Below are positions 1 through 8,449 of a stretch of 64,000 nt of DNA, piece after piece. Source of the DNA: Actinomadura craniellae (GTDB lineage Bacteria; Actinomycetota; Actinomycetes; Streptosporangiales; Streptosporangiaceae); contig NZ_QLYX01000020.1 of NCBI RefSeq assembly GCF_003289645.1, positions 62,001 to 126,000 of the forward strand, in the 5' to 3' direction. Position numbers and translations under genes: made by a program. Positions within the stretch are counted from its first letter, which is position 1. Each line of letters begins with the position of its first letter. The notes below the pieces were generated by a model, which had not been told where the DNA came from, made no database searches, and saw only the letters and a program-made list of their open reading frames with translations.

Positions 1-15
1 CGCCCGACCCCGCGC

Positions 16-1140
16 TCAGAGCATGATCACCTGGCGGACGGCCTCGCCGCCGTGCAGCCGGTCGAAGCCCTCGTTGACCTCGTCCAGGGTCAGCCGGTGC
101 GACAGCAGCGCGTCCACGGGCAGGACGCCCGCGCGGTACATGTCGATGAACCGCGGTACGTCCCGGCGCGGCACGCACGAGCCGAGGTAGCTGCCGCGCA
201 GCGTCTTCTCCTCCGCGACCAGGCCGAGCGCGGGGAAGGAGAGCTCGTCGCCAGGGTCGGGCAGCCCGACGGTGACGGCGGTCCCGCCCGGCCGGACGGC
301 CTCGTACGCCTGCTTCAGCACCGGGACGACACCGGTCGTCTCGATCGCCTTCTCCGGCCCGCCGCCGGTCAGGTCACGGATCTCGGCCACCGCGTCCGGA
401 CCGCCCTTGACCACGTGCGTGGCGCCCAGCGAGCGGGCCAGTTCCAGCTTGCCCGGCACCACGTCCACCGCGACCAGGTTCGCCGCCCCGGCGGCCTTCG
501 CCGCCAGCAGCGCCGCCAGCCCGACCCCGCCGAGCCCGAACACCGCCACGCTCTCCCCCGGCTCGACCTGGGCCCCGTACAGCGCCGCCCCGGCCCCGGT
601 GAGCACCGCGCAGCCGAACAGCGCGGCGATCTCGGGCGGCAGGTCCGCGTCGACCTTGACCGCCGACCGGGCCGAGATCACCGCGTACTCGGCGAAGGCC
701 GACACGCCCAGGTGGTGGTAGGGCCGGGTACCGTCGGCCGCCGAAAGCCGCATCCCGCCGCCGAGCAGGGTGCCCGCCCGGTTGGCCACGGCGCCGGGGG
801 CGCACAGCGCGGGCCGTCCCCCCACGCAGCTCGGGCAGTGCCCGCAGGCCGGGACGAACGCCAGCGTCACGTGGTCACCGGGCTCGAACTCGCTGCCGCC
901 GCCGGTCGCCACGACCTCCCCGGCCGCCTCGTGCCCCAGCGCCATGGGCAGCGGCCGGGGCCGGGAGCCGTTGATCACCGACAGGTCGGAGTGACAGAGC
1001 CCGGCGGCGCGGACCCGCACCAGCAGCTCCCCCGGCCCGGGGTCGTCCAGCCGCAGCGTGGCGACCTCCAGGGGACGGGAGTCCGCGTACGGCCCCGGGC
1101 GGCCCGACTCGACGAGGACGGCGGCACGGGTCTCGGTCAT
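16..1140 (-). CDS. Zinc-dependent alcohol dehydrogenase (MDR family)
   Basis: Predicted cytosolic NAD(P)-dependent, zinc-containing alcohol/aldehyde oxidoreductase of 374 residues. Visible: the catalytic zinc Cys in GLCHSD, the GHEAAGEV motif carrying the next zinc ligand, the four-Cys structural zinc loop (CGHCPSCVGG then LC), and a Rossmann motif GLGGVGLAALLAA. Length is normal for the family. I chose the ATG at 1140 because it gives the usual N-terminus (MTETRAAVLVE); the frame stays open upstream but encodes unconserved Arg/Pro-rich sequence. The thioesterase gene ends 55 bp upstream on the same strand, so the two may be co-transcribed. The substrate cannot be told from sequence. Confidence 0.9.
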   Translation of the reverse strand: MTETRAAVLVESGRPGPYADSRPLEVATLRLDDPGPGELLVRVRAAGLCHSDLSVINGSRPRPLPMALGHEAAGEVVATGGGSEFEPGDHVTLAFVPACGHCPSCVGGRPALCAPGAVANRAGTLLGGGMRLSAADGTRPYHHLGVSAFAEYAVISARSAVKVDADLPPEIAALFGCAVLTGAGAALYGAQVEPGESVAVFGLGGVGLAALLAAKAAGAANLVAVDVVPGKLELARSLGATHVVKGGPDAVAEIRDLTGGGPEKAIETTGVVPVLKQAYEAVRPGGTAVTVGLPDPGDELSFPALGLVAEEKTLRGSYLGSCVPRRDVPRFIDMYRAGVLPVDALLSHRLTLDEVNEGFDRLHGGEAVRQVIML

Positions 1141-1195
1141 CTCGCATCCGGGGCGCGGGCCCCACCCTTTCGTTCGGTCATCCGATCGCCCCTGG

Positions 1196-1612
1196 TCAGG
1201 CGACCACGAGCCGCTCCATCGCCGCCCGCAGCCCGCCGCCGATCTCGGTGGGACGGCGGGTGTCACGGTCGACGAAGACGTGGACGAAGTGCCCCTCGGC
1301 GACGAGGGTCGCGCCGTCCGCCTTGAACAGGCCGAGCTCGTACCGGACGCTGGAGCGGCCCAGCTTCCCGATCCGCAGCCCGACCCGGATCACCTCGGGG
1401 AACGACACCGAGGCGGTGTAGGTGCAGTGCGACTCCACGCACAGCCCGATGGACCCGCCCGCGTGGATGTCCAGCCCGGCCTCCTCGATCAGCCAGGTGT
1501 TGATGACGGTGTCCATCAGGGAGTAGTGCACCGCGTTGTTGACGTGTCCGTAGACGTCGTTGTCCTTCCACCGGGTCGGCACGCTCACCCAGTGCATGTA
1601 GTCGGCGCCCAC
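1196..1612 (-). CDS. Acyl-CoA thioesterase, 4HBT hot-dog fold
   Basis: Hot-dog thioesterase of 138 residues, predicted to hydrolyse acyl-CoA or aryl-CoA esters in the cytosol. The motif RWKDNDVYGHVNNAVHY contains the family signature, with the Asp before the VYGHVNN stretch acting as catalytic or oxyanion residue in the 4HBT/YbgC families. It starts at GTG (1612), preceded by AGGAGG about nine bases upstream. It lies upstream of the alcohol dehydrogenase in the same direction. The acyl substrate is unknown. Confidence 0.88.
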   Translation of the reverse strand: MGADYMHWVSVPTRWKDNDVYGHVNNAVHYSLMDTVINTWLIEEAGLDIHAGGSIGLCVESHCTYTASVSFPEVIRVGLRIGKLGRSSVRYELGLFKADGATLVAEGHFVHVFVDRDTRRPTEIGGGLRAAMERLVVA

Positions 1613-1740
1613 GCTGACGGCCCTCCTGGCTCGGCAGAATCACGACACCGGTCACTAAACCACGCGTCCGGGACGCCACCCACCTCGCCCTCGGGAGCTG
1701 TGCCGCGGTCCATCCGCCCGCCCCTGCGGCTGTGCGCGTG

Positions 1741-2481
1741 CTACGCGCGGCGGCGGGTGCCCAGGGCGCCCCGCGCGGCCAGTTCGATGGTCGCCAGGAC
1801 GGCGACGGCCTCGACGGCGAGCAACGCGATCAGGATGAGCAGCTGGGTGGCGCCGGCCTGGACCGGGTCGGCGCCGCCGAGCAGCACGCCGACGAAGGCG
1901 CCCGGCAGCGTGACCAGCCCGACGGTGCGGGTCTGGTCCAGCGCGGGGATCAGCGCGAGCGCGGCGGCCGGGCGGCAGACCTCCAGCGCGGCGTCCCGGG
2001 GCAGCAGTCCGAGTGCGAGCGCCGCCTCGTACTCCCCGTGCCGGTCGGCCAGTTCCTCCAGCGCCCGGCGGCCGGCCAGCGCGGTCGCGGTCATCGCGCC
2101 GCCGATCAGGATGCCGGCGATCGGCAGCACCGCGATGGGACGCAGCGGCACCAGCCCGGTGGCCAGCACGAGCAGCAGCACCGGGGCCACGCCGCCCACG
2201 ATCGACGCCCCCACCCACCAGGCCCGGGGTTCGGCGACCCGCCCGGCCGCGGTGACGGTCGCCACCACCGCCATGCCGGCGATGAACAGGGCCGTCCAGC
2301 CGGCGCTGCGCACCACGACGGCGATCAGCAGGGAGACGGCGGCGAGTTGCACCGTCGCCCGCCCGGCCGCCACCAGCACCTGGCGGCCCAGTTCGAGCGA
2401 CCCGAGCCGGACGAGCAGCGCGGCCACGGCGGCCAGCCCGAGCAGCACCAGCCCGAGCGTCGGGCCCACGGTCGTGTTCAT
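1741..2481 (-). CDS. FetB/UPF0014-family ABC transporter permease
   Basis: Integral membrane protein of 246 residues, almost wholly hydrophobic, with about seven predicted membrane segments. The stretch IAGILIGGAMTATALA and the PRDAALEVCRPAAALALIPALDQTRTVGLV region match the UPF0014/FetB family, known as the permease of an E. coli iron exporter (FetAB). No ATPase partner (FetA) lies next to it; the upstream neighbour is a holin-like protein. Function as a metal exporter is inferred from family only. The start ATG at 2481 precedes a typical hydrophobic first helix. Confidence 0.8.
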   Translation of the reverse strand: MNTTVGPTLGLVLLGLAAVAALLVRLGSLELGRQVLVAAGRATVQLAAVSLLIAVVVRSAGWTALFIAGMAVVATVTAAGRVAEPRAWWVGASIVGGVAPVLLLVLATGLVPLRPIAVLPIAGILIGGAMTATALAGRRALEELADRHGEYEAALALGLLPRDAALEVCRPAAALALIPALDQTRTVGLVTLPGAFVGVLLGGADPVQAGATQLLILIALLAVEAVAVLATIELAARGALGTRRRA

Positions 2482-2513
2482 GCGCCCGACCCTGCCAGGT
2501 CAGGCGGGACGGT

Positions 2514-2966
2514 TCAGTGCGTCATCGGGTGCCGGGCCCAGCGGGCGTCGTCCCGGAGGGTCTCGATGGTCCGGTCGGGCCGCGGCGAGACCCGGCGCAT
2601 CCGGCTGCGGCCGAGCGCGTACAGCACCGCCCCGATGACCGCCCAGACGGCGGTGACGATCAGCGCCGCCCAGGCGGCGTTCATCACGTTGGCCAGTGCG
2701 AAGACCGCGGTGAGGCTGAGCAGCAGCAGCACCATGTACCCGGCGAACCCGGCGCCGCCGTAGAACCCGGCGGCCTTGCCCGCCTTGCGCATCTCGTTCT
2801 TGGTCTCGGTCTTGGCCAGTTCGACCTCTTGCCGGAACAGTTTCTGCAGATCCGTCGTCATCTCGCCGAGCAGTTCGCCGACCGAGCGCTCCGACTTCGC
2901 CACCGAGCCGTTGCCGGCCTTTGCCGCCACGGTGCTTCCGGTCCGTCCGTTACGCAGACTGGTCAT
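2514..2966 (-). CDS. Phage-holin-superfamily (Act_Hol-like) membrane protein
   Basis: Protein of 150 residues with a basic/polar N-terminus, an amphipathic stretch (about 30-75, SVGELLGEMTTDLQKLFRQE then ELAKTE), two hydrophobic membrane segments (about 80-130) and a short basic C-tail. This is the pattern of the actinobacterial 'phage holin family protein' group, which are housekeeping membrane proteins of unknown role rather than lysis proteins. The ATG at 2966 has GGAAGGGGCAGG upstream. The reading frame extends further upstream but with low-complexity Arg/Pro sequence, so the long version was rejected. Confidence 0.8.
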   Translation of the reverse strand: MTSLRNGRTGSTVAAKAGNGSVAKSERSVGELLGEMTTDLQKLFRQEVELAKTETKNEMRKAGKAAGFYGGAGFAGYMVLLLLSLTAVFALANVMNAAWAALIVTAVWAVIGAVLYALGRSRMRRVSPRPDRTIETLRDDARWARHPMTH

Positions 2967-3067
2967 GACCTGCCCCTTCCCACCCGCGGGGCGGCGGGTG
3001 CCTTGCGTCGATGCCCTAGCCCGCTTCGGGTACCCGATCCGGGCGGATGCATTCGGCGCGCCGGGGT

Positions 3068-3445
3068 TCAGCCGATCCGGCGCAGCAGGGCGGAGACCTC
3101 CGGGTCGCTCATCGCGTACCGCACCACCCGGCCGTCCCGGCGGCCCTCGACCACGCCCGCGGTGCGCAGCACGCGCAGCGCCTGGGAGACGGCGGTGTCG
3201 GAGATCCCGGTGGCGATCGCGAGGTCCGTCACGGCGATGGGGCCGGCCGCCTCGATGGCCAGCAGCAGGGTGAGCCGGCCGGGGTCGGCGAGCAGGTCGA
3301 AGCGCCGGGCCCAGGCCGCCGTCCGGGCGGGGTCGCCGATGCCCGCGGCGGCGCGGCACGCCTGGTGGTCGTCGATGGTGCTTCGCTGAGCGCGTTCCCG
3401 CGGAATCAGATGCACGATGCCATCCTGCCAGAAACGTTCCAACAC
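3068..3445 (-). CDS. ArsR/SmtB-family repressor, divergent from cbiMNQO
   Basis: Winged-helix regulator of 125 residues. Visible: LADPGRLTLLLAI (helix 1-2), VTDLAIATGISDTAVSQALRVLRTAGVV (recognition helix region) and a wing GRRDGRVVRYAM. It has an N-terminal extension with DDHQAC that could supply metal ligands; the His-rich C-terminal helix used by NmtR is absent, so the sensing site is not clear. Start is GTG at 3445 with a GCAGG element upstream, but a later GTG (residue 11) is possible. It faces the cobalt transporter operon across 250 bp, so control of cobalt uptake is the simplest inference. Confidence 0.85.
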   Translation of the reverse strand: MLERFWQDGIVHLIPRERAQRSTIDDHQACRAAAGIGDPARTAAWARRFDLLADPGRLTLLLAIEAAGPIAVTDLAIATGISDTAVSQALRVLRTAGVVEGRRDGRVVRYAMSDPEVSALLRRIG

Positions 3446-3463
3446 CTGATTACCTGCGCACTC

Positions 3464-3492
3464 TTGCAGATATCAGACAGCTGTCCTACGCT
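3464..3492 (+). promoter_or_regulatory. Candidate cbi promoter with palindrome in the spacer
   Basis: TTGCAG (3464-3469) and TACGCT (3487-3492) are separated by exactly 17 bp, fitting a sigma-70-type promoter. The spacer and its edge hold the perfect 10-bp palindrome GACAGCTGTC (3476-3485). A palindrome placed between -35 and -10, next to a divergent ArsR gene, suggests an operator. Binding by ArsR is inferred. Confidence 0.5.
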
Positions 3493-3494
3493 GA

Positions 3495-3660
3495 CGAAGC
3501 CGTGGTGAACGGGAATTCCGGTGCGAAACCGGAGCGGCCCTCGCCACTGTGATCGGGATCTTCTCGTTCATCCCCGCAGGGGAAGCCACTGGGCCCAGGT
3601 CTGGGAAGGCGAGCGAGAGGGCAACCGTCAGCCAGGAGACCGGCCACGGCGCTGTGAACC
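3495..3660 (+). ncRNA. Cobalamin (B12) riboswitch
   Basis: The untranslated leader of the cobalt transporter contains the conserved cobalamin-riboswitch core in order: GGGAATTCCGGTGCGAAACC (from 3511), the CGGCCCTCGCCACTGTGATC segment (3535 on), and the B12-box GCCAGGAGACCGGCC (3631-3645). Order and spacing match the RF00174 architecture. It should switch off cbiMNQO expression when adenosylcobalamin is abundant. The 5' boundary is approximate. Confidence 0.9.
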
Positions 3661-3696
3661 GTCCACGAGGTGCTGGAAAGGTCCGGGTGCCCGCCC

Positions 3697-4368
3697 GTGC
3701 ATATCGCCGAAGGCTTTCTCCCTCCCCTGCATGCCGCGGTGTGGACCGCCGCGGCGGCTCCGTTCGTCGTCCACGGCGTCGTCATGCTGACCCGCCAGGT
3801 CAAGAACGACCCCGAGTCCAAGCTGCTGCTGGGCGCTTCCGGCGCCTTCTGTTTCGCGCTGTCCGCACTGAAGATCCCCTCCGTCACCGGAAGCTGCTCG
3901 CACCCGACCGGCACCGGGCTCGGCGCCATCCTCTTCAAACCACCGATCATGACCGTGCTGGCCACGATCACCCTGGTTTTCCAGGCCCTGCTGCTGGCGC
4001 ACGGCGGGTTCACCACCCTCGGCGCCAACGCCTTCTCCATGGCGATCGCCGGCCCCTGGGCGGGGTACATGGTGTACCGGCTGTCGCGGGGGGCCGGGCT
4101 GCTGCCCGCCGTGTTCCTGGGGGCGTTCGTCGCCGACCTGGTCACCTACTGCGTCACCTCGCTCCAGCTCGCGCTGGCCTTCCCCGACCCGGAGGGTGGC
4201 TTCGCCGGGGCGCTGGCCAAGTTCGGCGGCATCTTCGCGGTGACCCAGATCCCGCTGGCGATCAGCGAGGGGCTGCTGACCGTGCTGGTCGTCCGGCTGC
4301 TGCGCACCTCGGCCGCGGCGGAACTGATCCGGCTCGGCGTCACGGACAAGAAGAAGGTGGCGGCATGA
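3697..4368 (+). CDS. cbiM: Cobalt ECF transporter S component CbiM
   Basis: Polytopic membrane protein of 223 residues that binds Co2+ for import. I placed the start at GTG 3697 because it yields an N-terminus beginning Met-His-Ile-Ala-Glu-Gly-Phe, the conserved CbiM/NikM start; Met1 and His2 are metal ligands in this family. The second metal-loop signature [11 protein letters not shown] is present. GGAAAGG lies 15 nt upstream, a rather long distance. Translation would be governed by the riboswitch just upstream. The stop codon overlaps the cbiN start (ATGA). Confidence 0.93.
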   Translation: MHIAEGFLPPLHAAVWTAAAAPFVVHGVVMLTRQVKNDPESKLLLGASGAFCFALSALKIPSVTGSCSHPTGTGLGAILFKPPIMTVLATITLVFQALLLAHGGFTTLGANAFSMAIAGPWAGYMVYRLSRGAGLLPAVFLGAFVADLVTYCVTSLQLALAFPDPEGGFAGALAKFGGIFAVTQIPLAISEGLLTVLVVRLLRTSAAAELIRLGVTDKKKVAA

Positions 4369-4688
4369 AGCGCGGCACGATGATCAATCTGCTGCTCGTG
4401 CTGGCCGTGGCGGCCCTGGCCGTCATCCCGCTGGCGATCGGCGCGGGCGACGGCAAGGAGGAGCCGTTCGCCGGGGCGGACGCCCAGGCCGAGCCGGCGA
4501 TCCTCGAACACGACCCCGACTACGAGCCGTGGTTCAGCCCGCTGTACGAGCCGCCGTCCGGCGAGATCGAGTCGGGCCTGTTCGCCCTCCAGGCCGGGAT
4601 CGGCATGGGCGTCCTGGGCTACTGCCTCGGCGCCGTCCGCACCCGCCGCAAGCTCGCCCGGGCGGAGAGCGGGCCGGACGCCGGCTGA
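4365..4688 (+). CDS. cbiN: Cobalt ECF transporter component CbiN
   Basis: Small membrane protein of 107 residues with two transmembrane helices (about 7-27 and 72-92) and an extracytoplasmic loop containing [20 protein letters not shown], the CbiN signature. CbiN assists metal loading of CbiM. It overlaps cbiM by four bases (ATGA), indicating translational coupling, and cbiQ starts three bases after its stop. Confidence 0.92.
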   Translation: MKRGTMINLLLVLAVAALAVIPLAIGAGDGKEEPFAGADAQAEPAILEHDPDYEPWFSPLYEPPSGEIESGLFALQAGIGMGVLGYCLGAVRTRRKLARAESGPDAG

Positions 4689-4691
4689 GCC

Positions 4692-5432
4692 GTGCTCGCG
4701 ATCGACGCCGCGGCGTACCGCAGCCCCTGGCGGCGGCACCACCCCGCCGCCAAGGGGCTGCTCGCCGGGGGCCTGCTGGCCTGCGCGCTCGCCCTGCCGC
4801 CCTGGCCCGGCGCCCCCGTCACGTTCGCGGTCGCGCTCGCGGTGGCGCTGGGCTGGGCCCGGGTGCCGCCGCGCACGCTGGCGCGGGCCGCCCGGGCGCC
4901 GCTGGGCTTCGTGCTGACCGGCTCGCTGGCGTTCCTGGTCACGGTCGGCCCCGGCGGGATCGGCTGGGCCCCGGACGGCGGCCACCGCGCCGCCGAGGTC
5001 GTGGCCCGCTGCGCGGCGGCCCTGCTGTGCCAGTTGCTGTTCGCGAGCACCACCCCGCTGGCGGACGCGCTGCCCCGGCTGACCCGGATCGGCGTGCCGG
5101 CCGCGGTGGTGGAGGTGGCGGCGCTGATCTACCGGCTGCTGTTCCTGGTGCTCGACGCCGCCCGGCAGATCCGGGCCGCCCAGGCCGGGCGGCTCGGCAC
5201 CCTGACGTTCCGCGCCACCTGGCGGTCGCTGGGCGGGCTCGGTTCGGCGATCTTCATCCGCTCGTTCGACCGGGCCCGGCGGCTGGAGGTGGGCCTGGCC
5301 GGGCGGGGCTACACCGGCGACCTCACCGTCGCGGTCCGGGAGATCCCGCTGGCCACCCGTTTCCTCGCCCTCGCCCCGATCCCCGCGCTGCTGGCCCTCG
5401 CGGCCACCCTCACCCTGGACGGCCTGCGATGA
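4692..5432 (+). CDS. cbiQ: ECF transporter T component CbiQ
   Basis: Membrane coupling protein of 246 residues that transmits ATPase motion to CbiM. N-terminal YRSPWRRHHPAAKGLLAGGL matches the CbiQ start, several hydrophobic helices follow, and the coupling region near the C-terminus includes RSFDRARRLEVGLAGRGYTG, which contains the family's A-R-G type coupling motif. Starts at GTG 4692; its stop overlaps the cbiO ATG. Confidence 0.92.
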   Translation: MLAIDAAAYRSPWRRHHPAAKGLLAGGLLACALALPPWPGAPVTFAVALAVALGWARVPPRTLARAARAPLGFVLTGSLAFLVTVGPGGIGWAPDGGHRAAEVVARCAAALLCQLLFASTTPLADALPRLTRIGVPAAVVEVAALIYRLLFLVLDAARQIRAAQAGRLGTLTFRATWRSLGGLGSAIFIRSFDRARRLEVGLAGRGYTGDLTVAVREIPLATRFLALAPIPALLALAATLTLDGLR

Positions 5433-6259
5433 CCCCGGCCCCCGCAGTGCTGAGCGCGCATGAGGTGGCGTACGCCTACGAGGGCGGCGAGCCCGTGTTC
5501 ACCGGGCTGTCGCTGGAGGTCCGGACCGGCCGGGCGCTGGCACTGCTCGGCCCCAACGGGGTCGGCAAGACCACCCTGCTGCGCGTCCTCAGCGGCGGGT
5601 TGCGGCCGTCCGGCGGCGAGATCCGGCTGGACGGGACGCCCGTCTCCTACTCGCGGCGCGGGCTGGCCGCGCTGCGCACCCGGGTGCAGCTCGTCCTGCA
5701 GGACCCCGACGACCAGCTGTTCTCCGCCGACGTCGCGCAGGACGTCTCGTTCGGCCCGCTGAACCTGGGGCTGCCGGCCGCCGAGGTGCGGTCCCGGGTG
5801 CGGGACGCGCTGGCCGCCATGGAGATCACCGAGCTGGCCGACCGCCCCACCCACCTGCTCTCCTTCGGCCAGCGCAAGCGGGCCGCCATCGCCGGGGCGC
5901 TGGCACTGCGCCCGGCCGTGCTGATCCTCGACGAGCCGACCGCCGGGCTCGACCCGGGCGGGGTGGAGGCCCTGCTCGGCACGCTGGACCGGCTACAGGC
6001 GGGCGGCACCACGATCGTCGCGGCCACCCACGACGTGGACCTGGCCTACCGGTGGGCCCAGGACGCGGCCGTGCTCGCCGGCGGCGGGCTGCGCACCGGG
6101 CCGGCCGGCGACCTGCTCACCGACGAGGCGCTGCTGGCCGCCGCCCGGCTGCGTCCCGCCTGGGGCCCGGCGGTCGGCGGGCTGCTGCGCGCGCACGGCA
6201 TCCTGCCGCCCGGCACACCCGACCCCCGGACCCCGGCGGACCTGCGCACCCTCAGCTGA
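5429..6259 (+). CDS. cbiO: ECF transporter ATPase CbiO
   Basis: ABC ATPase of 276 residues powering cobalt uptake. Walker A is GPNGVGKTTLL, the Q-loop lies in VLQDPDDQLFS (the DPDDQ form is typical of ECF ATPases), the signature is LLSFGQRKRAAIAGAL, Walker B is AVLILDEPTAGLD, and the H-loop His is in AATHDVDLAY. The signature carries FGQRK rather than SGGQ; CbiO proteins commonly vary here. The ATG overlaps the cbiQ stop by four bases. Its 3' end overlaps the convergent exchanger gene by eight bases. Confidence 0.93.
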   Translation: MTPAPAVLSAHEVAYAYEGGEPVFTGLSLEVRTGRALALLGPNGVGKTTLLRVLSGGLRPSGGEIRLDGTPVSYSRRGLAALRTRVQLVLQDPDDQLFSADVAQDVSFGPLNLGLPAAEVRSRVRDALAAMEITELADRPTHLLSFGQRKRAAIAGALALRPAVLILDEPTAGLDPGGVEALLGTLDRLQAGGTTIVAATHDVDLAYRWAQDAAVLAGGGLRTGPAGDLLTDEALLAAARLRPAWGPAVGGLLRAHGILPPGTPDPRTPADLRTLS

Positions 6260-7187
6260 GCACCGGCAGCAACACCAGGTAGAGCGCGACCAGCAGCCCG
6301 GCCTCGGGACGGGTCAGCCCGCCGCCCCGGGCCAGCAGGCCCCAGGCCACCGGCGTGACGGCCGCCATGGCGAGCACCATGAGCACCGGGACGCGGACGC
6401 CGGTGGAGAACGCGCCCAGCACCGCCCCGCCGGCGAGGCTGTTGAACGCGTCGCTGCCCAGCAGGTTGCCGATCAGCAGGTCGGTCTCCGCCCGGCGGGC
6501 GGCGTGCAGCGAGGTCACCAGCTCGGGCAGGGTGGTGCCCAGCGCGACCAGGGTGAAGCCGATGAACGCCTGCGGGACGCCCGCCAGGGTCGCCAGGTCG
6601 GTCGCGCCCGTCACCAGCAGCCCGGCGCCGAGGAGGAGCCCGGCCAGGCCGGCGGCGGCCCTGGCCGACTCGCGGGCCAGGGAGTGCGCGGAGCCGTCGG
6701 CCAGCACCGTGCTCGTCTCCACCGCGATCGGGTCGTCCGGAGCAGACCGCGCGGTCCGGACCAGCGCCGCCACCAGCAGCACCAACCCGACGGCGCACAC
6801 CGCGCCGCCGAGCGGGTCGGGGCCGCGCAGCAGGACGACGGCGAACAGCGCCACGGCGGCGACCGCGAACGGGGCCTCCCGGCGCAGCACCGCCGACCGC
6901 ACGGCGAGCGGCCCCGCCAGCCCGCAGACGCCGAGCACCAGCGTCAGGTTGATCATGTTGGCACCGGCCAGCCCGGCCGCCGCCAGCCCGCCCTCGCCCC
7001 GGATCGCGGCGGTCGCGGTGACCAGCAACTCGGGCGTGCTGGTGCCGAAACCGAGCACGACGACGCCCACCACGACCGGAGCGATGCCCAGCCGCTCGGC
7101 GAGCCGGCCGGAGCCGAGCACGAGCTGGTCGGCCGCCATGACGAGAATGGACGCACCGAGCAGGAAAAAGAGCATGGCGAATAGCAT
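6252..7187 (-). CDS. CaCA-family Ca2+/Na+ (cation) exchanger
   Basis: Membrane antiporter of about 311 residues built of two homologous halves. Each half carries the alpha-repeat ion-binding motif: GFGTSTPELLVT in the first and GTTLPELVTS in the second, followed by GANMIN and GNLLGSDAFN. This matches the YrbG/CaCA family of inner-membrane Ca2+ or Na+ exchangers. GGAGG stands seven bases before the ATG at 7187, so I prefer that over an ATG 24 bases upstream. It converges on cbiO with an eight-base overlap. Confidence 0.88.
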   Translation of the reverse strand: MLFAMLFFLLGASILVMAADQLVLGSGRLAERLGIAPVVVGVVVLGFGTSTPELLVTATAAIRGEGGLAAAGLAGANMINLTLVLGVCGLAGPLAVRSAVLRREAPFAVAAVALFAVVLLRGPDPLGGAVCAVGLVLLVAALVRTARSAPDDPIAVETSTVLADGSAHSLARESARAAAGLAGLLLGAGLLVTGATDLATLAGVPQAFIGFTLVALGTTLPELVTSLHAARRAETDLLIGNLLGSDAFNSLAGGAVLGAFSTGVRVPVLMVLAMAAVTPVAWGLLARGGGLTRPEAGLLVALYLVLLPVLS

Positions 7188-7604
7188 TAACAAGCCTCCA
7201 CAAATGCGCATGCAATGGAATATCAGGCAGCGGAGTTCACCGGATCAACGGCATGACCGTGATCCGGCGCGATGGTGGAGAACGCCGGTCGAGAAGGCCG
7301 TCAGCTGCACGAAGGCGGGCGCCCGAGGGCGGGCGTGGCACGTGGTGAGAATCGCGGGGAAGGGCGTGGCCCGCCGCATGGCAGGAACATCGGCACCACA
7401 TCTCCCTGGTCGAGGGACGACTCTCCCCGTCGCCGACCAGGCTTCCCGGCACACCTGTAAGTAGTTTACCTTGCCTTTAACTTAAAAGAAAGAGTTTATT
7501 TCACGGGGGTGTGACCAATCGAACGTTAGCGATCGGTAAGACCTTTCGCGCCCGGCCGCGGCGGCACCTGTGGTGGGCTTGGCGAAAGACGCCGGGAGGT
7601 CACC
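7188..7604. other. Intergenic region between divergent exchanger and DM13 genes
   Basis: 417 bp without a convincing gene. The part around 7455-7510 is clearly AT-richer than its surroundings and probably carries the divergent promoters. No palindrome strong enough to name was found. Confidence 0.5.
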
Positions 7605-8147
7605 ATGATCGGATTCCTGCGGCGGCCCTGGGCCGTGGCACTGCTGGCCGTGTTCGCGGTCGCCCTGGCCGCGGGGCTGTACCTGTTCCAGCCATGGCGG
7701 CTGTTCACCGACCGGACGGTGGCCGAAGCCGCACCGGAGGCGGTGGTCCCGACCTCGGCCGGGCAGGCGCCGCCGCCGGCGAGCGGCACGCCCGCCGCGC
7801 CGCGGACCCTGTCGAGCGGCCGGTTCATCTCGCACGAGCACGGCACGTCCGGCACCGCAAAGGTGATCATGTTGCCCGACGGCCGGCGCGTCCTGCGGAT
7901 CGAGAACCTCGACACCTCCGACGGCCCCGATCTGCGGGTGTGGCTCTCGGACCAGCCGGTCAAGCCCGGGGTGGCGGGCTGGGGGGTGTTCGACGACGGC
8001 GAATACCTGGAACTGGGCAAACTCAAGGGCAACAAGGGCGACCAGAACTACGCCATCCCGGCGGACACGGACCTCGCCGAGCTCACCAGCGTGTCCATCT
8101 GGTGCAAGCGGTTCCGCGTCTCCTTCGGCGCGGCGGCCCTCCGCTGA
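7605..8147 (+). CDS. Membrane-anchored DM13-domain protein
   Basis: 180 residues: an N-terminal transmembrane anchor (about 8-30), a Pro/Ala-rich linker, then a DM13 domain from about residue 70 to the end. The domain shows GTAKVIMLPDGRRVLRIENL, DGPDLRVWLSDQ, ELGKLKGNKGDQNYAIP and the terminal SVSIWCKRFRVSFG, including the conserved Cys. DM13 domains are proposed extracytoplasmic redox or electron-transfer modules; the role here is unknown. GGAGGT stands before the ATG. Confidence 0.85.
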   Translation: MIGFLRRPWAVALLAVFAVALAAGLYLFQPWRLFTDRTVAEAAPEAVVPTSAGQAPPPASGTPAAPRTLSSGRFISHEHGTSGTAKVIMLPDGRRVLRIENLDTSDGPDLRVWLSDQPVKPGVAGWGVFDDGEYLELGKLKGNKGDQNYAIPADTDLAELTSVSIWCKRFRVSFGAAALR

Positions 8148-8449
8148 ACGGGGTGTAGCCAGGCACGCCCCCTACCGGGACATATTGGTCAAATTCCACC
8201 ACTGAGTTTGTTGCGGATGGAATATTTTTCCTTGACCGGTCGGAGGGTAAACACCCCAGAACGCCCCCGAAAGACCCCTCATCTGTTTTACCGCGTTTTC
8301 CCGGGAAAGATTCGACACGGTTACCACGAACACCTCGCGGGTCTATGTCAAACGTGTTGTGATTGGCCTATCTTCCTAGTGACAAGCCCGGAGGAAGTCT
8401 TGACGCCCTTCCCCAACTGAAGGCGGGGTCTTCAGCCCGAGGAGTCCGG
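8148..8449. other. Intergenic region with IS200/IS605-like terminal hairpin
   Basis: 302 bp, AT-rich in the middle, no gene seen. Near its 3' end lies an inverted repeat CTGAAG (8417-8422) / CTTCAG (8430-8435) with a GCGGGGT loop. This resembles the subterminal hairpins of IS200/IS605-type elements, but no transposase gene or second end is present. Confidence 0.35.

Noticed and set aside
7450-7500. Iron box (DtxR/IdeR) in the AT-rich patch before the exchanger
   Set aside because: Only one half resembles the consensus and the spacing is off by one.
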